From the IMG/VR virus record IMGVR_UViG_3300028920_000056, positions 1 through 64,000 of that record: DNA of 64,000 nt; one strand, given 5' to 3'. Shown here piece after piece: positions 56,772 through 63,654 of this stretch. The position numbers were made by a program, and so were the translations under genes. Origin of the DNA: a virus. Numbering within the stretch: position 1 is the first letter of the stretch; the number at the start of each line of letters is the position of its first letter. The notes below the pieces were generated by a model that did not search any database, was not told where the DNA came from, and saw nothing but the letters and a program-made list of their open reading frames with translations.

Positions 56772-57028
56772 AAAAAGTAATAATTTATGGCATAATAAAA
56801 AAACCGTTTCAGATATTAATAGCAAAAGCGTTTTATTCTTTTGATATTGGAGAAACTTCTGTTTCTGGTGAGAGATATGAATTTGTAGAAGATGATGTTA
56901 TAATTGATGTTAACTGGGGATTTTATGGAGATTATGAAAATGGGGAGTTTGAAGAAATTCCTGATAATGTTAATGAAGCTGACACAATTGAAGAAGCTTA
57001 TAGAGAAATAATAATGAGAATTATTTAA
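56768..57028 (+). CDS. Hypothetical small acidic protein
   Basis: The 86-residue acidic product MKKVIIYGIIKKPFQILIAKAFYSFDIGETSV… ends E-A-Y-R-E-I-I-M-R-I-I, a tag-like helix with the final Phe replaced. Strands in the middle. Function is unknown. Confidence 0.6.
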   Translation: MKKVIIYGIIKKPFQILIAKAFYSFDIGETSVSGERYEFVEDDVIIDVNWGFYGDYENGEFEEIPDNVNEADTIEEAYREIIMRII

Positions 57029-57049
57029 TGAAATATTTGGAGGCTAATT

Positions 57050-57346
57050 ATGGTTAAACCACGAATTCTTGGAAAGTGGTATATAAACAATAAAAAAGAT
57101 TATATGAATTTTGTTTTAGCTGTTGATATTCGGGGTGGATATATTACTATTGGAATTAAGCCTCCATATACAGAAATTAATATGTATCATCTTGTTGATA
57201 AAAATGGTAGTGGCTACCTAACCAAACTTATTGATGCAGACGAATCAGAAATAAGTAGATTAAATAGTTTAATAATTAAATATATTTTTGAAGATTTAGT
57301 CGAGTTTAACTACTTTAGAGACTATTTGGAGAATTATGGAGGCTAA
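57050..57346 (+). CDS. Small IGKW-like protein with C-terminal IF motif
   Basis: The 98-residue product begins MVKPRILGKWYINNKKDYMNFVLAV, aligning with the IGKW proteins at 12 kb, and contains R-L-N-S-L-I-I-K-Y-I-F-E-D followed by 14 residues. So this sub-family is present at both ends of the window. RBS is GGAGG 8 bases upstream. Function is unknown. Confidence 0.65.
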   Translation: MVKPRILGKWYINNKKDYMNFVLAVDIRGGYITIGIKPPYTEINMYHLVDKNGSGYLTKLIDADESEISRLNSLIIKYIFEDLVEFNYFRDYLENYGG

Positions 57347-57348
57347 TT

Positions 57349-58053
57349 ATGTCTTATGAAAATTTAAAAAACTTTGTAATGAGAAGAATGGGCTTTCCCA
57401 GAATTAAAATATACTTAACTCCTGAACAAATAGAAGATTGTCTATGGGAGGCACTGAACAGATATTATGAATATATAGAAGGCGACATGAAAGAAACTTA
57501 TCTTACTGGTTTTTCTGGTCAGGGGACATTTGATATACCTGCAACTATTGTCCCTAGATATATTCATGAAGTAATTTTTAAACCGTCTGATCCATTACTT
57601 TCTCTAACAGGTGTAATGCAAGATGTTTATGTTTTGTACTACTTACAGAATGCCGGCGGAGCTTCAAATTTCATAGTTGATTACTGGCTAACTCTTGCAA
57701 GCTATGAAGAATATGTAAGAGTTCTTGGTAATCAACCACATTGGCAGATTATAGATGGCGACAAAATAAAGTTAGATCCAGTTCCGTCTATAGATTTTAC
57801 TATTGGTATAAAATATATGGCTCTTCCTTCTGAAACAGTTATTGAAAATATAAGGTGGATTAGACTATATACACTTGCACTTGCTAAAGGAGTTGAAGGA
57901 GAAATTAGAAGTAAATTCTCTTCTTTCTCTGCAGGATCAGGTGAGATTTCATTAAATGGTGACGCATTAAAAGCAGAATCACAAGCAGAACTACAAAAAC
58001 TAGAAGATGAGTTATTCTCAAAACAAGATCCGCTCTATGGAATTTACGGTTAG
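57349..58053 (+). CDS. Neck / head-completion protein (gp13-like)
   Basis: The 234-residue product begins MSYENLKNFVMRRMGFP, has a helix I-E-D-C-L-W-E-A-L-N-R-Y-Y-E-Y and ends with L-Y-T-L-A-L-A-K-G … E-I-R-S-K-F … I-S-L-N-G-D-A-L. Residues and length fit the neck proteins of T4-like phages, which cap the filled head. The order neck-neck-tail terminator-sheath downstream supports this. RBS GGAGG. Confidence 0.7.
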   Translation: MSYENLKNFVMRRMGFPRIKIYLTPEQIEDCLWEALNRYYEYIEGDMKETYLTGFSGQGTFDIPATIVPRYIHEVIFKPSDPLLSLTGVMQDVYVLYYLQNAGGASNFIVDYWLTLASYEEYVRVLGNQPHWQIIDGDKIKLDPVPSIDFTIGIKYMALPSETVIENIRWIRLYTLALAKGVEGEIRSKFSSFSAGSGEISLNGDALKAESQAELQKLEDELFSKQDPLYGIYG

Positions 58054-58191
58054 TTGATCACCAAATTTCTAAACAAAAGCCGCTATAACTCGCTAAAAGA
58101 ATATAACGATTATGAATATTGGATTATAAAAGAGGACACTTTAGAGGTTAAGAAATATAATGAAACTAACAGAATTAATAAAAACAAATAG
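58054..58191 (+). CDS. Possible short gene directly behind the neck gene (TTG start)
   Basis: Directly after the TAG of the neck gene the same frame remains open for 45 codons from TTG (MITKFLNKSRYNSLKEYNDYEYWIIKEDT…). No RBS is seen. It may be a remnant, or a former extension of the neck protein cut by a stop mutation. Low confidence. Confidence 0.25.
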   Translation: MITKFLNKSRYNSLKEYNDYEYWIIKEDTLEVKKYNETNRINKNK

Positions 58192-58307
58192 ATTGAAAGC
58201 AGGAATGCTATTCTATCATACATTTCAAAGCGTGGAAGGTATATATTATTTAGTCATAAAAGTTAATAGAAAAGCTTAAATTAATTGAAAATATATTTGA
58301 CAAGTGA
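58160..58307 (+). pseudogene. Decayed small tagged gene
   Basis: The frame MKLTELIKTNRLKAGMLFYHTF… resembles the opening of the gene at 59527 (F-K-E-L-K-S-G-M-I-L-Y) and ends after 39 codons. In another frame K-L-I-E-N-I-F-D-K follows and stops at the next start. A large part of the body is missing. Confidence 0.55.
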
Positions 58308-58714
58308 GATTTTTAGAAGAAATGATTGGAATTGAAGAGAAAAAATTATTTAGAAAACTACTCCAAAGATATGGTTCATACATAAGAGATGTAGAAACTG
58401 TTGACTATATTCCAGGTATTAAGCCACTTTTTATTTTTCATTGGCTTGCAGAACACAAATATGTTATGTGCAGAAAGTGGCATATTGATTTAAATCAATC
58501 TCAATCAGGATTTAATATTTATGTGCCAAAATTTTATGACTTGTTGGAGAAAAAATGGTTCGGTGGAATGTATTTTACATCAGCCGCAGTTGTTAATAAT
58601 AAAACGACATTTAAAAAAATATTAAATTATTTAGCTGATGGAAATGTTGAAGAGGCAAACAAATTGTTTTATAAACCCAGACGAATAATAAGGAATATAT
58701 TTAATGAAAGATAA
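58304..58714 (+). CDS. Protein with C-terminal IF tag (GTG start)
   Basis: The 136-residue basic product starts at GTG, overlapping the remnant's stop, and ends P-R-R-I-I-R-N-I-F-N-E-R. The body is mixed helix and strand with many Trp/Tyr/Lys. AAGGAA in its tag codons is the next RBS; the overlap is 11 bases. Function is unknown. Confidence 0.6.
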   Translation: MRFLEEMIGIEEKKLFRKLLQRYGSYIRDVETVDYIPGIKPLFIFHWLAEHKYVMCRKWHIDLNQSQSGFNIYVPKFYDLLEKKWFGGMYFTSAAVVNNKTTFKKILNYLADGNVEEANKLFYKPRRIIRNIFNER

Positions 58715-59003
58715 TGAAATAGTAGTAGGCGATTTATTATATTATCTCGATCGAGATAATATGAATTTTAATTATCTTTATTGTCGAGCTATTAATAAAA
58801 ATAAATTATACTTTATACAATTTAAATTCTTAGTGAATATAAAAAAGTTAATTATTAGAGAAAGATATATCCTGACTAGAGTTGAGTGGAACGACAAACA
58901 TCTTATTTTTAAATATTTCATAAAAGATGATGAAGCTAAGCACCAACTAGTTGAGCGTATTTTTAAAGTGGAAATAGAAGATATAAGGTATTTTGATAAA
59001 TGA
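58704..59003 (+). CDS. Small GD-type protein with IF motif
   Basis: The 99-residue product has I-V-V-G-D-L-L-Y-Y-L-D near the start and H-Q-L-V-E-R-I-F-K-V-E with 11 residues after it. It fits the small-barrel plan. Its end overlaps the next start by 4 bases. Confidence 0.65.
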   Translation: MKDNEIVVGDLLYYLDRDNMNFNYLYCRAINKNKLYFIQFKFLVNIKKLIIRERYILTRVEWNDKHLIFKYFIKDDEAKHQLVERIFKVEIEDIRYFDK

Positions 59004-59287
59004 AATATTTTGTAGTTGTACCAAATTTAAAGCCTCAAGTTATAATCTTTTTTGAATTTATAAAAGAATTGTCAGAAGCTCATAAATATCGTATAGGAAG
59101 ACGGTGGTATACTAAAAAGATAGTAAAATATAAAGCACGAGAAAATGGTGTCTATTTTGAAATACATATCTACTCACTTATTAAACGAGAGTCTGGCTAT
59201 AAATTTATAAGACCACCAATAAATGGAGAAATATTTGATTCATTTTCAAAAGCAGCTAGATATCTTATTGTTAGGTTGTTTAAATAA
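59000..59287 (+). CDS. Small protein with C-terminal LF tag
   Basis: The 95-residue very basic product MKYFVVVPNLKPQVIIFFEFIK… ends A-A-R-Y-L-I-V-R-L-F-K. The ATG of the following remnant overlaps its stop. Function is unknown. Confidence 0.65.
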   Translation: MKYFVVVPNLKPQVIIFFEFIKELSEAHKYRIGRRWYTKKIVKYKARENGVYFEIHIYSLIKRESGYKFIRPPINGEIFDSFSKAARYLIVRLFK

Positions 59288-59524
59288 TGAAAAATGGAAT
59301 TTGGTATGAAATAGATCAAAAAAACTTTTTTAGTATCGCACACCAGTATTAATACATTTTTCTAATGAAAGATAAAGTGTTTGGATTTGATTGGCCTTCT
59401 AATAAATTTAGAACATATTCTAGAGCAGCATTAGAACCTGTATCAAAAGGGTTCAATATGGACTAAAATAGGTACTGACCTTATAAGTAGAGAATTAATA
59501 AAATTTATATTTGGATGTAGGTAA
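59287..59524 (+). pseudogene. Decayed small tagged gene
   Basis: Three pieces in different frames remain: MKNGIWYEIDQKNFFSIA (59287), MKDKVFGFDWPSNKF… (about 59366) and I-S-R-E-L-I-K-F-I-F-G-C-R ending at 59524. Together they match the length and ending of the small tagged genes. At least two frame changes have occurred. Confidence 0.55.
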
Positions 59525-59526
59525 AC

Positions 59527-59793
59527 ATGACATTTAAAGAACTAAAATCTGGAATGATTCTATATGACTCTATTGGAGAAAAAATAATGTTTATTATTAA
59601 TGTTAAGAATGAGAATACAACTGTTGAATATGTGAGTGCACTTATTTTTTCTCCAATTATAACTACTTTAACATCTTATTTTATTGACATAATAACATGG
59701 CATGATCGTTATAGCAAAAGCTGCAAGCTTGCCACAAGTAAACAACTAAGAAAAGAAATAATGAAAATGTATGGGGCAACAACAAGTGATTAA
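59527..59793 (+). CDS. Small GM-type protein
   Basis: The 88-residue product begins M-T-F-K-E-L-K-S-G-M-I-L-Y-D and contains K-Q-L-R-K-E-I-M-K-M-Y near its end, a changed tag. It is a close relative in its opening of the next gene and of the remnant at 58160. It overlaps the next gene by 8 or 23 bases depending on that start. Confidence 0.6.
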   Translation: MTFKELKSGMILYDSIGEKIMFIINVKNENTTVEYVSALIFSPIITTLTSYFIDIITWHDRYSKSCKLATSKQLRKEIMKMYGATTSD

Positions 59794-60076
59794 GTTTAAA
59801 GAAGTAAAAAGAGGGATGTTTTTATGGCACATACTTGATGATGAATATACTGCATATTTTTATGTCCAAGAAAAATCAACCGAAGGAGTTACTGGATTAT
59901 GGGTTATATATAATACTTCAGATCGTATATTTGTTTATATACCAAATAGATTCTTCTCGAAGCGAACTTTTAGTATAAAATTAGATAAATGGAGTATTTT
60001 GTGGCGCATGAAATTGCAAGAAAGAAAACACTTGTTCAGAATTATTTTTGATGCAAAAGAGTTTCATAAAGAATAA
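59771..60076 (+). CDS. Small GM-type protein with C-terminal IF tag
   Basis: The product (96-101 residues) reads I-K-F-K-E-V-K-R-G-M-F-L-W-H near the start and ends R-K-H-L-F-R-I-I-F-D-A-K-E-F-H-K-E. ATG 59771 is given, but alignment with the previous gene suggests GTG at 59786 as start. The body is beta-rich. Function is unknown. Confidence 0.6.
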   Translation: MGQQQVIKFKEVKRGMFLWHILDDEYTAYFYVQEKSTEGVTGLWVIYNTSDRIFVYIPNRFFSKRTFSIKLDKWSILWRMKLQERKHLFRIIFDAKEFHKE

Positions 60077-60077
60077 C

Positions 60078-60097
60078 GCATAATTATATTAAAGTGG
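60078..60097 (+). promoter_or_regulatory. GCATAATT-type promoter element
   Basis: GCATAATTATATTAAAGTGG ends at the possible GTG start of the gene at 60094, as the element at 50857 ends at an ATG. Confidence 0.4.
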
Positions 60098-60369
60098 CAA
60101 CAATGAATAGACAACAAGAAATATTAAACGAAATTGAAAAAAAAGAACGTGATAAAAGAATAGAAAAGCATTTAAAGAAACGTGATTTATTTGTTTCTTT
60201 AATAGCTGCAATAAAGAGTGGAAATAAACTTTTGACTACCGAGCTAACGAATAAAGTACCAAAATATAAAATTAAAGATTTTATTTGGAAGCTGGGACGT
60301 TATAAATTTAAACAATATCCACTTACTAAAATGGCTATTAGTCAATTGAGGTGGAGAAAAGGGGGTTAA
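60094..60369 (+). CDS. Small basic helical protein
   Basis: The 91-residue Lys/Arg-rich product (MATMNRQQEILNEIEKKERDK…) has a helical start and HTH-like spacing in its second half (KVPKYKIKDFIWKLGRYKFK). Start GTG 60094 or ATG 60103; no RBS is seen, and the start overlaps a promoter element. It may bind nucleic acid. Confidence 0.55.
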   Translation: MATMNRQQEILNEIEKKERDKRIEKHLKKRDLFVSLIAAIKSGNKLLTTELTNKVPKYKIKDFIWKLGRYKFKQYPLTKMAISQLRWRKGG

Positions 60370-60370
60370 A

Positions 60371-60946
60371 ATGCACCCGCATAACATTCTCCTATTAGAT
60401 GTAGACAATACAATAGTTATTGCAAAAGACAATTATATTTACAAAATCATCAATGGAAAAGAAATAGCATTGACGCCTGCCGAATTTGCCCAAGAAGATA
60501 TACACAATAATAGATATGATTTCAGAGATTTTGAAGACCCAGATAGAATAAAAAGCGCAATTATGCATGGGCAACCAATAGTCTATGTACTAGATTTTAT
60601 GAGAGATAAACTAGACAATGGTTGGGAAGTTGGAATCTTAACAGCTAGACCAAGAGGAAAGCTTATTAAGAAAATATTGCGAACATGGCTTTTTTGTAGA
60701 GATGAAGAAGGAAAATGGACACAAATTGGCGATAAACTTAAAAGAGTGTTTGCAATTGGTGAAGTCGGTGGTACTTGTTCTTCTAATGTAGAAAAGAAAA
60801 TAGCAGTATTAAAAAGAATGTGTAAAGAATATGAACATGTAATGTTCATAGATGATGATCAAAGTAATATAGAAGCAGCAAGACAATTAAAATTAGATAA
60901 TCTTATTGCTATCAACACAAACGATTTAAAATTTATTGTTAGGTAA
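60371..60946 (+). CDS. HAD-superfamily phosphatase
   Basis: The 191-residue product has all HAD motifs: L-L-D-V-D-N-T (D10 nucleophile, D12 acid/base), L-T-A-R-P (about 90-94) and F-I-D-D-D-Q-S-N-I-E-A-A (about 158-169). Such domains act as polynucleotide 3'-phosphatases (T4 Pnkp) or nucleotidases. With two ligase-like proteins in the window it could join end repair, but this is inference. RBS GGGGG upstream. Confidence 0.8.
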   Translation: MHPHNILLLDVDNTIVIAKDNYIYKIINGKEIALTPAEFAQEDIHNNRYDFRDFEDPDRIKSAIMHGQPIVYVLDFMRDKLDNGWEVGILTARPRGKLIKKILRTWLFCRDEEGKWTQIGDKLKRVFAIGEVGGTCSSNVEKKIAVLKRMCKEYEHVMFIDDDQSNIEAARQLKLDNLIAINTNDLKFIVR

Positions 60947-60983
60947 ATAAAATACTATCCTTAAAATTAACTACTCATAATGC

Positions 60984-61001
60984 GAAAGATAATCATATAT
61001 G
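60984..61001 (+). promoter_or_regulatory. Phage promoter motif overlapping a start codon
   Basis: GAAAGATAATCATATATG ends in the ATG of the gene at 60999, which has no RBS. It begins the neck/tail unit. Confidence 0.55.
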
Positions 61002-61280
61002 AGATTTAACGAAGTAAATAGTTCCGAAATGTTATTTTGCACATATACTAATGTAGATATTTTTTCTTACATTATTAATAAATATAAAGGTAGTTGTGAT
61101 TTATTAATAATAAAATTTTGGGATAACATGTCTAAAGTATATGTAGTTAGACTCAGCAGTATTTCTAAAGTAGTTTTTGATAGTAAAAAATATATTTATA
61201 TTAGAACACACAAAATCAATAAAAAAGTTTTATTTCAAAAAATATTTAGTAAAAAATGGAAGTATGTAGATGAGCGATAA
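60999..61280 (+). CDS. Small protein with C-terminal IF tag, likely leaderless
   Basis: The 93-residue product begins M-R-F-N-E-V-N-S-S-E-M-L-F-C (opening like F-K-E-V-K-R-G-M-F-L) and has N-K-K-V-L-F-Q-K-I-F-S-K-K near the end. It leads the transcript that includes neck gene 61270, with which it overlaps by 11 bases. Confidence 0.6.
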   Translation: MRFNEVNSSEMLFCTYTNVDIFSYIINKYKGSCDLLIIKFWDNMSKVYVVRLSSISKVVFDSKKYIYIRTHKINKKVLFQKIFSKKWKYVDER

Positions 61281-61782
61281 ATTTGAATTATACGATGATT
61301 TAAATAATTTTGAGATAGATTTATTTAACGAAGTTGATCAAGAAAAAATTAATATTGAAGGCGCACCATTTACTATTTGGAAATTTGATTTGGCAGCAAC
61401 AAAAGAGACTGATGATTCTATACCAGATGATGGCTTAGATCTAAATCTACTATATGGCGAAGCACTTCCTGAAAATTTTGTATATGAAAAAGCGCCACAA
61501 AAATTAAAAGGTAGTTATTTAGAACCTACATGGACTCAAGATTTAATGGCTTTTGGTATTACTGAACCTGAAGAGATAAATATAAAATTTAATAAACAAC
61601 AAGTAATTGATTTACTTGGTAGAACATTTCTTATTGGCGACATTATTAAAACATTTCATGAAAAACATTATATAATAGAAGATACATATGTTAGTGAAGA
61701 AACTGGTATTTGGGAATATATCCATATTAATGTAATAGCAAGAAAAGTAGATGTTTCACAAGTAAATTTGCCCGAGGCTTAA
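61270..61782 (+). CDS. Neck / tail-completion protein candidate
   Basis: The 170-residue acidic product (MSDKFELYDDLNNFEIDLF…) lies between the gp13-like gene and the sheath gene, where T4 has gene 14. It has a linker, then a domain with F-L-I-G-D-I-I-K-T-F-H-E-K-H-Y-I-I-E-D-T. Role assigned by order only. Confidence 0.5.
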   Translation: MSDKFELYDDLNNFEIDLFNEVDQEKINIEGAPFTIWKFDLAATKETDDSIPDDGLDLNLLYGEALPENFVYEKAPQKLKGSYLEPTWTQDLMAFGITEPEEINIKFNKQQVIDLLGRTFLIGDIIKTFHEKHYIIEDTYVSEETGIWEYIHINVIARKVDVSQVNLPEA

Positions 61783-61783
61783 T

Positions 61784-61987
61784 TTGAAAGATTATATTTA
61801 TCTATATAATGACAAATTAAGAGTACGAACATTTCTTAGATGCACAAAGCATTCTAGAGGTAGATTACAAGTTTTAGATATTTTTATTGATGAAGCTGGT
61901 GTTTTTGAATTTGGAGAAATATTTGTTCCCAATCCAAATATGTTATATGACAAATACAGTTTAGTTCACAGGATATTTAAAGAATAA
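61784..61987 (+). CDS. Small protein with C-terminal IF tag (TTG start)
   Basis: The TTG start has GAGG 7 bases upstream in the end of the previous gene. The 67-residue product MKDYIYLYNDKLRVRTFLRC… ends Y-S-L-V-H-R-I-F-K-E. A 47-base gap follows, with a short partial repeat of the later sequence around 62245 (TTTAAAAATGGCT-AATTTGAAA). Function is unknown. Confidence 0.6.
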   Translation: MKDYIYLYNDKLRVRTFLRCTKHSRGRLQVLDIFIDEAGVFEFGEIFVPNPNMLYDKYSLVHRIFKE

Positions 61988-62034
61988 TGAAAGATTTAAA
62001 AATGGCTTAATTTGAAAGAGGTTAGAGTTAAAAA

Positions 62035-62259
62035 ATGAAATTCTTTTATCTTGTAGATGAAACTAAAAAAACAGATATACATTACTTATTTCAAATTGAA
62101 TTGAGTGGTAAAATTGATCCTGATGGTCGCCATGAAGTAAAAATTATAAAAATTATACATTGTGAAGGATTTTACAAATATGAGCCTGGCGAAATTATTC
62201 ATATTAAAAATGCTTTGAATGAGAAAGAATTATTAAGAGAAATATTTAAAAATGGCTGA
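62035..62259 (+). CDS. Small protein with C-terminal IF tag
   Basis: The 74-residue product MKFFYLVDETKKTDIHYLFQIEL… ends N-E-K-E-L-L-R-E-I-F-K-N-G. RBS is AGAGG upstream. It overlaps the next start by 8 bases. Function is unknown; it is the last tagged gene before the tail genes. Confidence 0.65.
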   Translation: MKFFYLVDETKKTDIHYLFQIELSGKIDPDGRHEVKIIKIIHCEGFYKYEPGEIIHIKNALNEKELLREIFKNG

Positions 62260-62683
62260 ATTTGAAACTACAATAAAACTAGATTTTTCAGATGATAAAT
62301 TAAACACTAAAATAGATAAAATAATAGCAGATTATTTTAAAGGTAAGATGACGCCTGAATTAAATAAAATTTTAAAAAAAGCATTGTTTTTAAAAAGTAA
62401 GCCAGCAAAACAAACTTCGTTGAAAAATTTTAGAAATAAAAATGCTGGACTTTTTACTAAATTGTTGTTAGAAGACATGAAGAATGAAAATGCTATAGTT
62501 ACATATAATGAGGAAGCTGAAAAAGAATCTTTAAGCATTACTGTTGAATTAAGCAAAGAAGAGCAAAAACAGTTTATTAATTATCCAGATGATTTAATAT
62601 TAAAAAAGATAGCAAAACTAGATGATAACGAAAGTAAGAAAAAGTTTAATGTTGCCATCGAAAAAGGAGATTTTGAAGAATAA
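62252..62683 (+). CDS. Hypothetical protein in the neck/tail module
   Basis: The 143-residue product MAEFETTIKLDFSDDKLNTK… is charged and mainly helical. It lies between neck and tail-terminator candidates and is probably a virion or assembly protein. RBS AAGAG in the previous tag codons. The family is not recognised. Confidence 0.6.
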   Translation: MAEFETTIKLDFSDDKLNTKIDKIIADYFKGKMTPELNKILKKALFLKSKPAKQTSLKNFRNKNAGLFTKLLLEDMKNENAIVTYNEEAEKESLSITVELSKEEQKQFINYPDDLILKKIAKLDDNESKKKFNVAIEKGDFEE

Positions 62684-62769
62684 TGTTAAAAAGAAATATT
62701 GCAACTAAAAATAAATTAAATTATATAGAATTTTTTAGTTTTTGTGAAGAGGAGGTGTTAAAATTTTAA
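62683..62769 (+). CDS. Short upstream ORF coupled to the tail-completion gene
   Basis: The 28-codon frame MLKRNIATKNKLNYIEFF… starts on the previous stop and ends at 62767-62769, overlapping the proposed ATT start at 62763. Its last codons contain GAGGAGGTG, the strongest RBS of the window. It may be a regulatory leader. Confidence 0.4.
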   Translation: MLKRNIATKNKLNYIEFFSFCEEEVLKF

Positions 62770-63455
62770 CAACGTACCCAATTTTTGCCGAATATCACTT
62801 TTATATTAAGCAGTGGCTAAAAACTATAATGACTTTACCAAGATTAGAAGCAATGAGCCCAGCTCCAGTAATTCCAGTAGTTTATTCTTCACCACGAAGA
62901 GCTTGGGCCACTGGCAGTTCTGCAGTGGCCGGTGGTGATGCTGGGGGAGGAATATTATACGCCCCACCTAGTCAAGGAAATAATTTTTTACCCATTGTGT
63001 TTTTTAATTATACAAATGCTACACCTATTTTAGATAGAACAATTCCTTATGAGCACATTTTCAGAAAAAAAATGCAAGATAATAATAATAGTGTACAATA
63101 CAAGCTTAATAAACCAATGCTTGTATATGAGCTTACATACACTGCATCATTGTATTGTGCGTTAATGCAAGATTGTGATATATTAGTATTTAGGTTTATG
63201 ACTGAATTCAGACCACAATCACATTTATGGATTGGAGATAAAGGCGATGCTGGTGATCGAACTAAAGGATTATATGCACATATGGTATTAGATAGTGTAA
63301 CTGATGCAACTGAATATGAGCCTGGAGATATAGGAGAAAGAGTGGTAAGAAAAGATTTTAGTTGGAAAATCACAGAAGCTTATGTTCCAACTATTCCATA
63401 TCAGATTGACGAAAAGATAATTAGAGATGTATATATTACTATAAATGAAGGATAA
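62763..63455 (+). CDS. Tail-completion (gp15-like position) protein with apparent ATT start
   Basis: The frame from ATG 62829 has no RBS, but it is open upstream to an ATT at 62763, 5 bases after AGGAGGTG (62750-62757). The upstream 22 codons (I/M-L-T-T-Y-P-I-F-A-E-Y-H-F-Y-I-K-Q-W-L-K-T-I) read as a plausible N-terminus. The 230-residue product continues M-S-P-A-P-V-I-P-V-V-Y-S-S-P-R-R-A-W and ends with strands (IIRDVYITINEG). It lies just before the sheath gene, as T4 gp15 (tail terminator) does. The role is by order. AUU starts are rare and often autoregulated. Confidence 0.6.
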   Translation: MLTTYPIFAEYHFYIKQWLKTIMTLPRLEAMSPAPVIPVVYSSPRRAWATGSSAVAGGDAGGGILYAPPSQGNNFLPIVFFNYTNATPILDRTIPYEHIFRKKMQDNNNSVQYKLNKPMLVYELTYTASLYCALMQDCDILVFRFMTEFRPQSHLWIGDKGDAGDRTKGLYAHMVLDSVTDATEYEPGDIGERVVRKDFSWKITEAYVPTIPYQIDEKIIRDVYITINEG

Positions 63456-63458
63456 TAT

Positions 63459-63650
63459 ATGAAATACTTAATAAAAAATAAAACCAGCAAAAATATAGTA
63501 TTACTAGTTGATGGTTGTACTACTTTTTTGTATCCAAGAGGGAAAAAAAGAGATTTTAAAATAGTGGATGCATTAACACCACAATTAAAAAATTTGAAAA
63601 AGTTAAAATTTATTCAAATTACGAAAATAGACAAAAACAAGGAGGCTTAA
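63459..63650 (+). CDS. Small hypothetical protein before the sheath gene
   Basis: The 63-residue basic product MKYLIKNKTSKNIVLLVDGC… is beta-rich, then helical. It lies between the tail-completion and sheath genes and ends with AAGGAGGCT, the RBS region of the sheath gene. Similar tiny genes next to sheath genes are common in myoviruses, but the role is unknown. Confidence 0.6.
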   Translation: MKYLIKNKTSKNIVLLVDGCTTFLYPRGKKRDFKIVDALTPQLKNLKKLKFIQITKIDKNKEA

Positions 63651-63654
63651 GAAG

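Noticed and set aside
58051-58191. TAG recoding as an amino acid behind the neck gene
   Set aside because: Many genes in the window end at TAG with a well-placed next start (for example 51311 and 52165), so TAG works as a stop. The open frame behind it is short and has no RBS.
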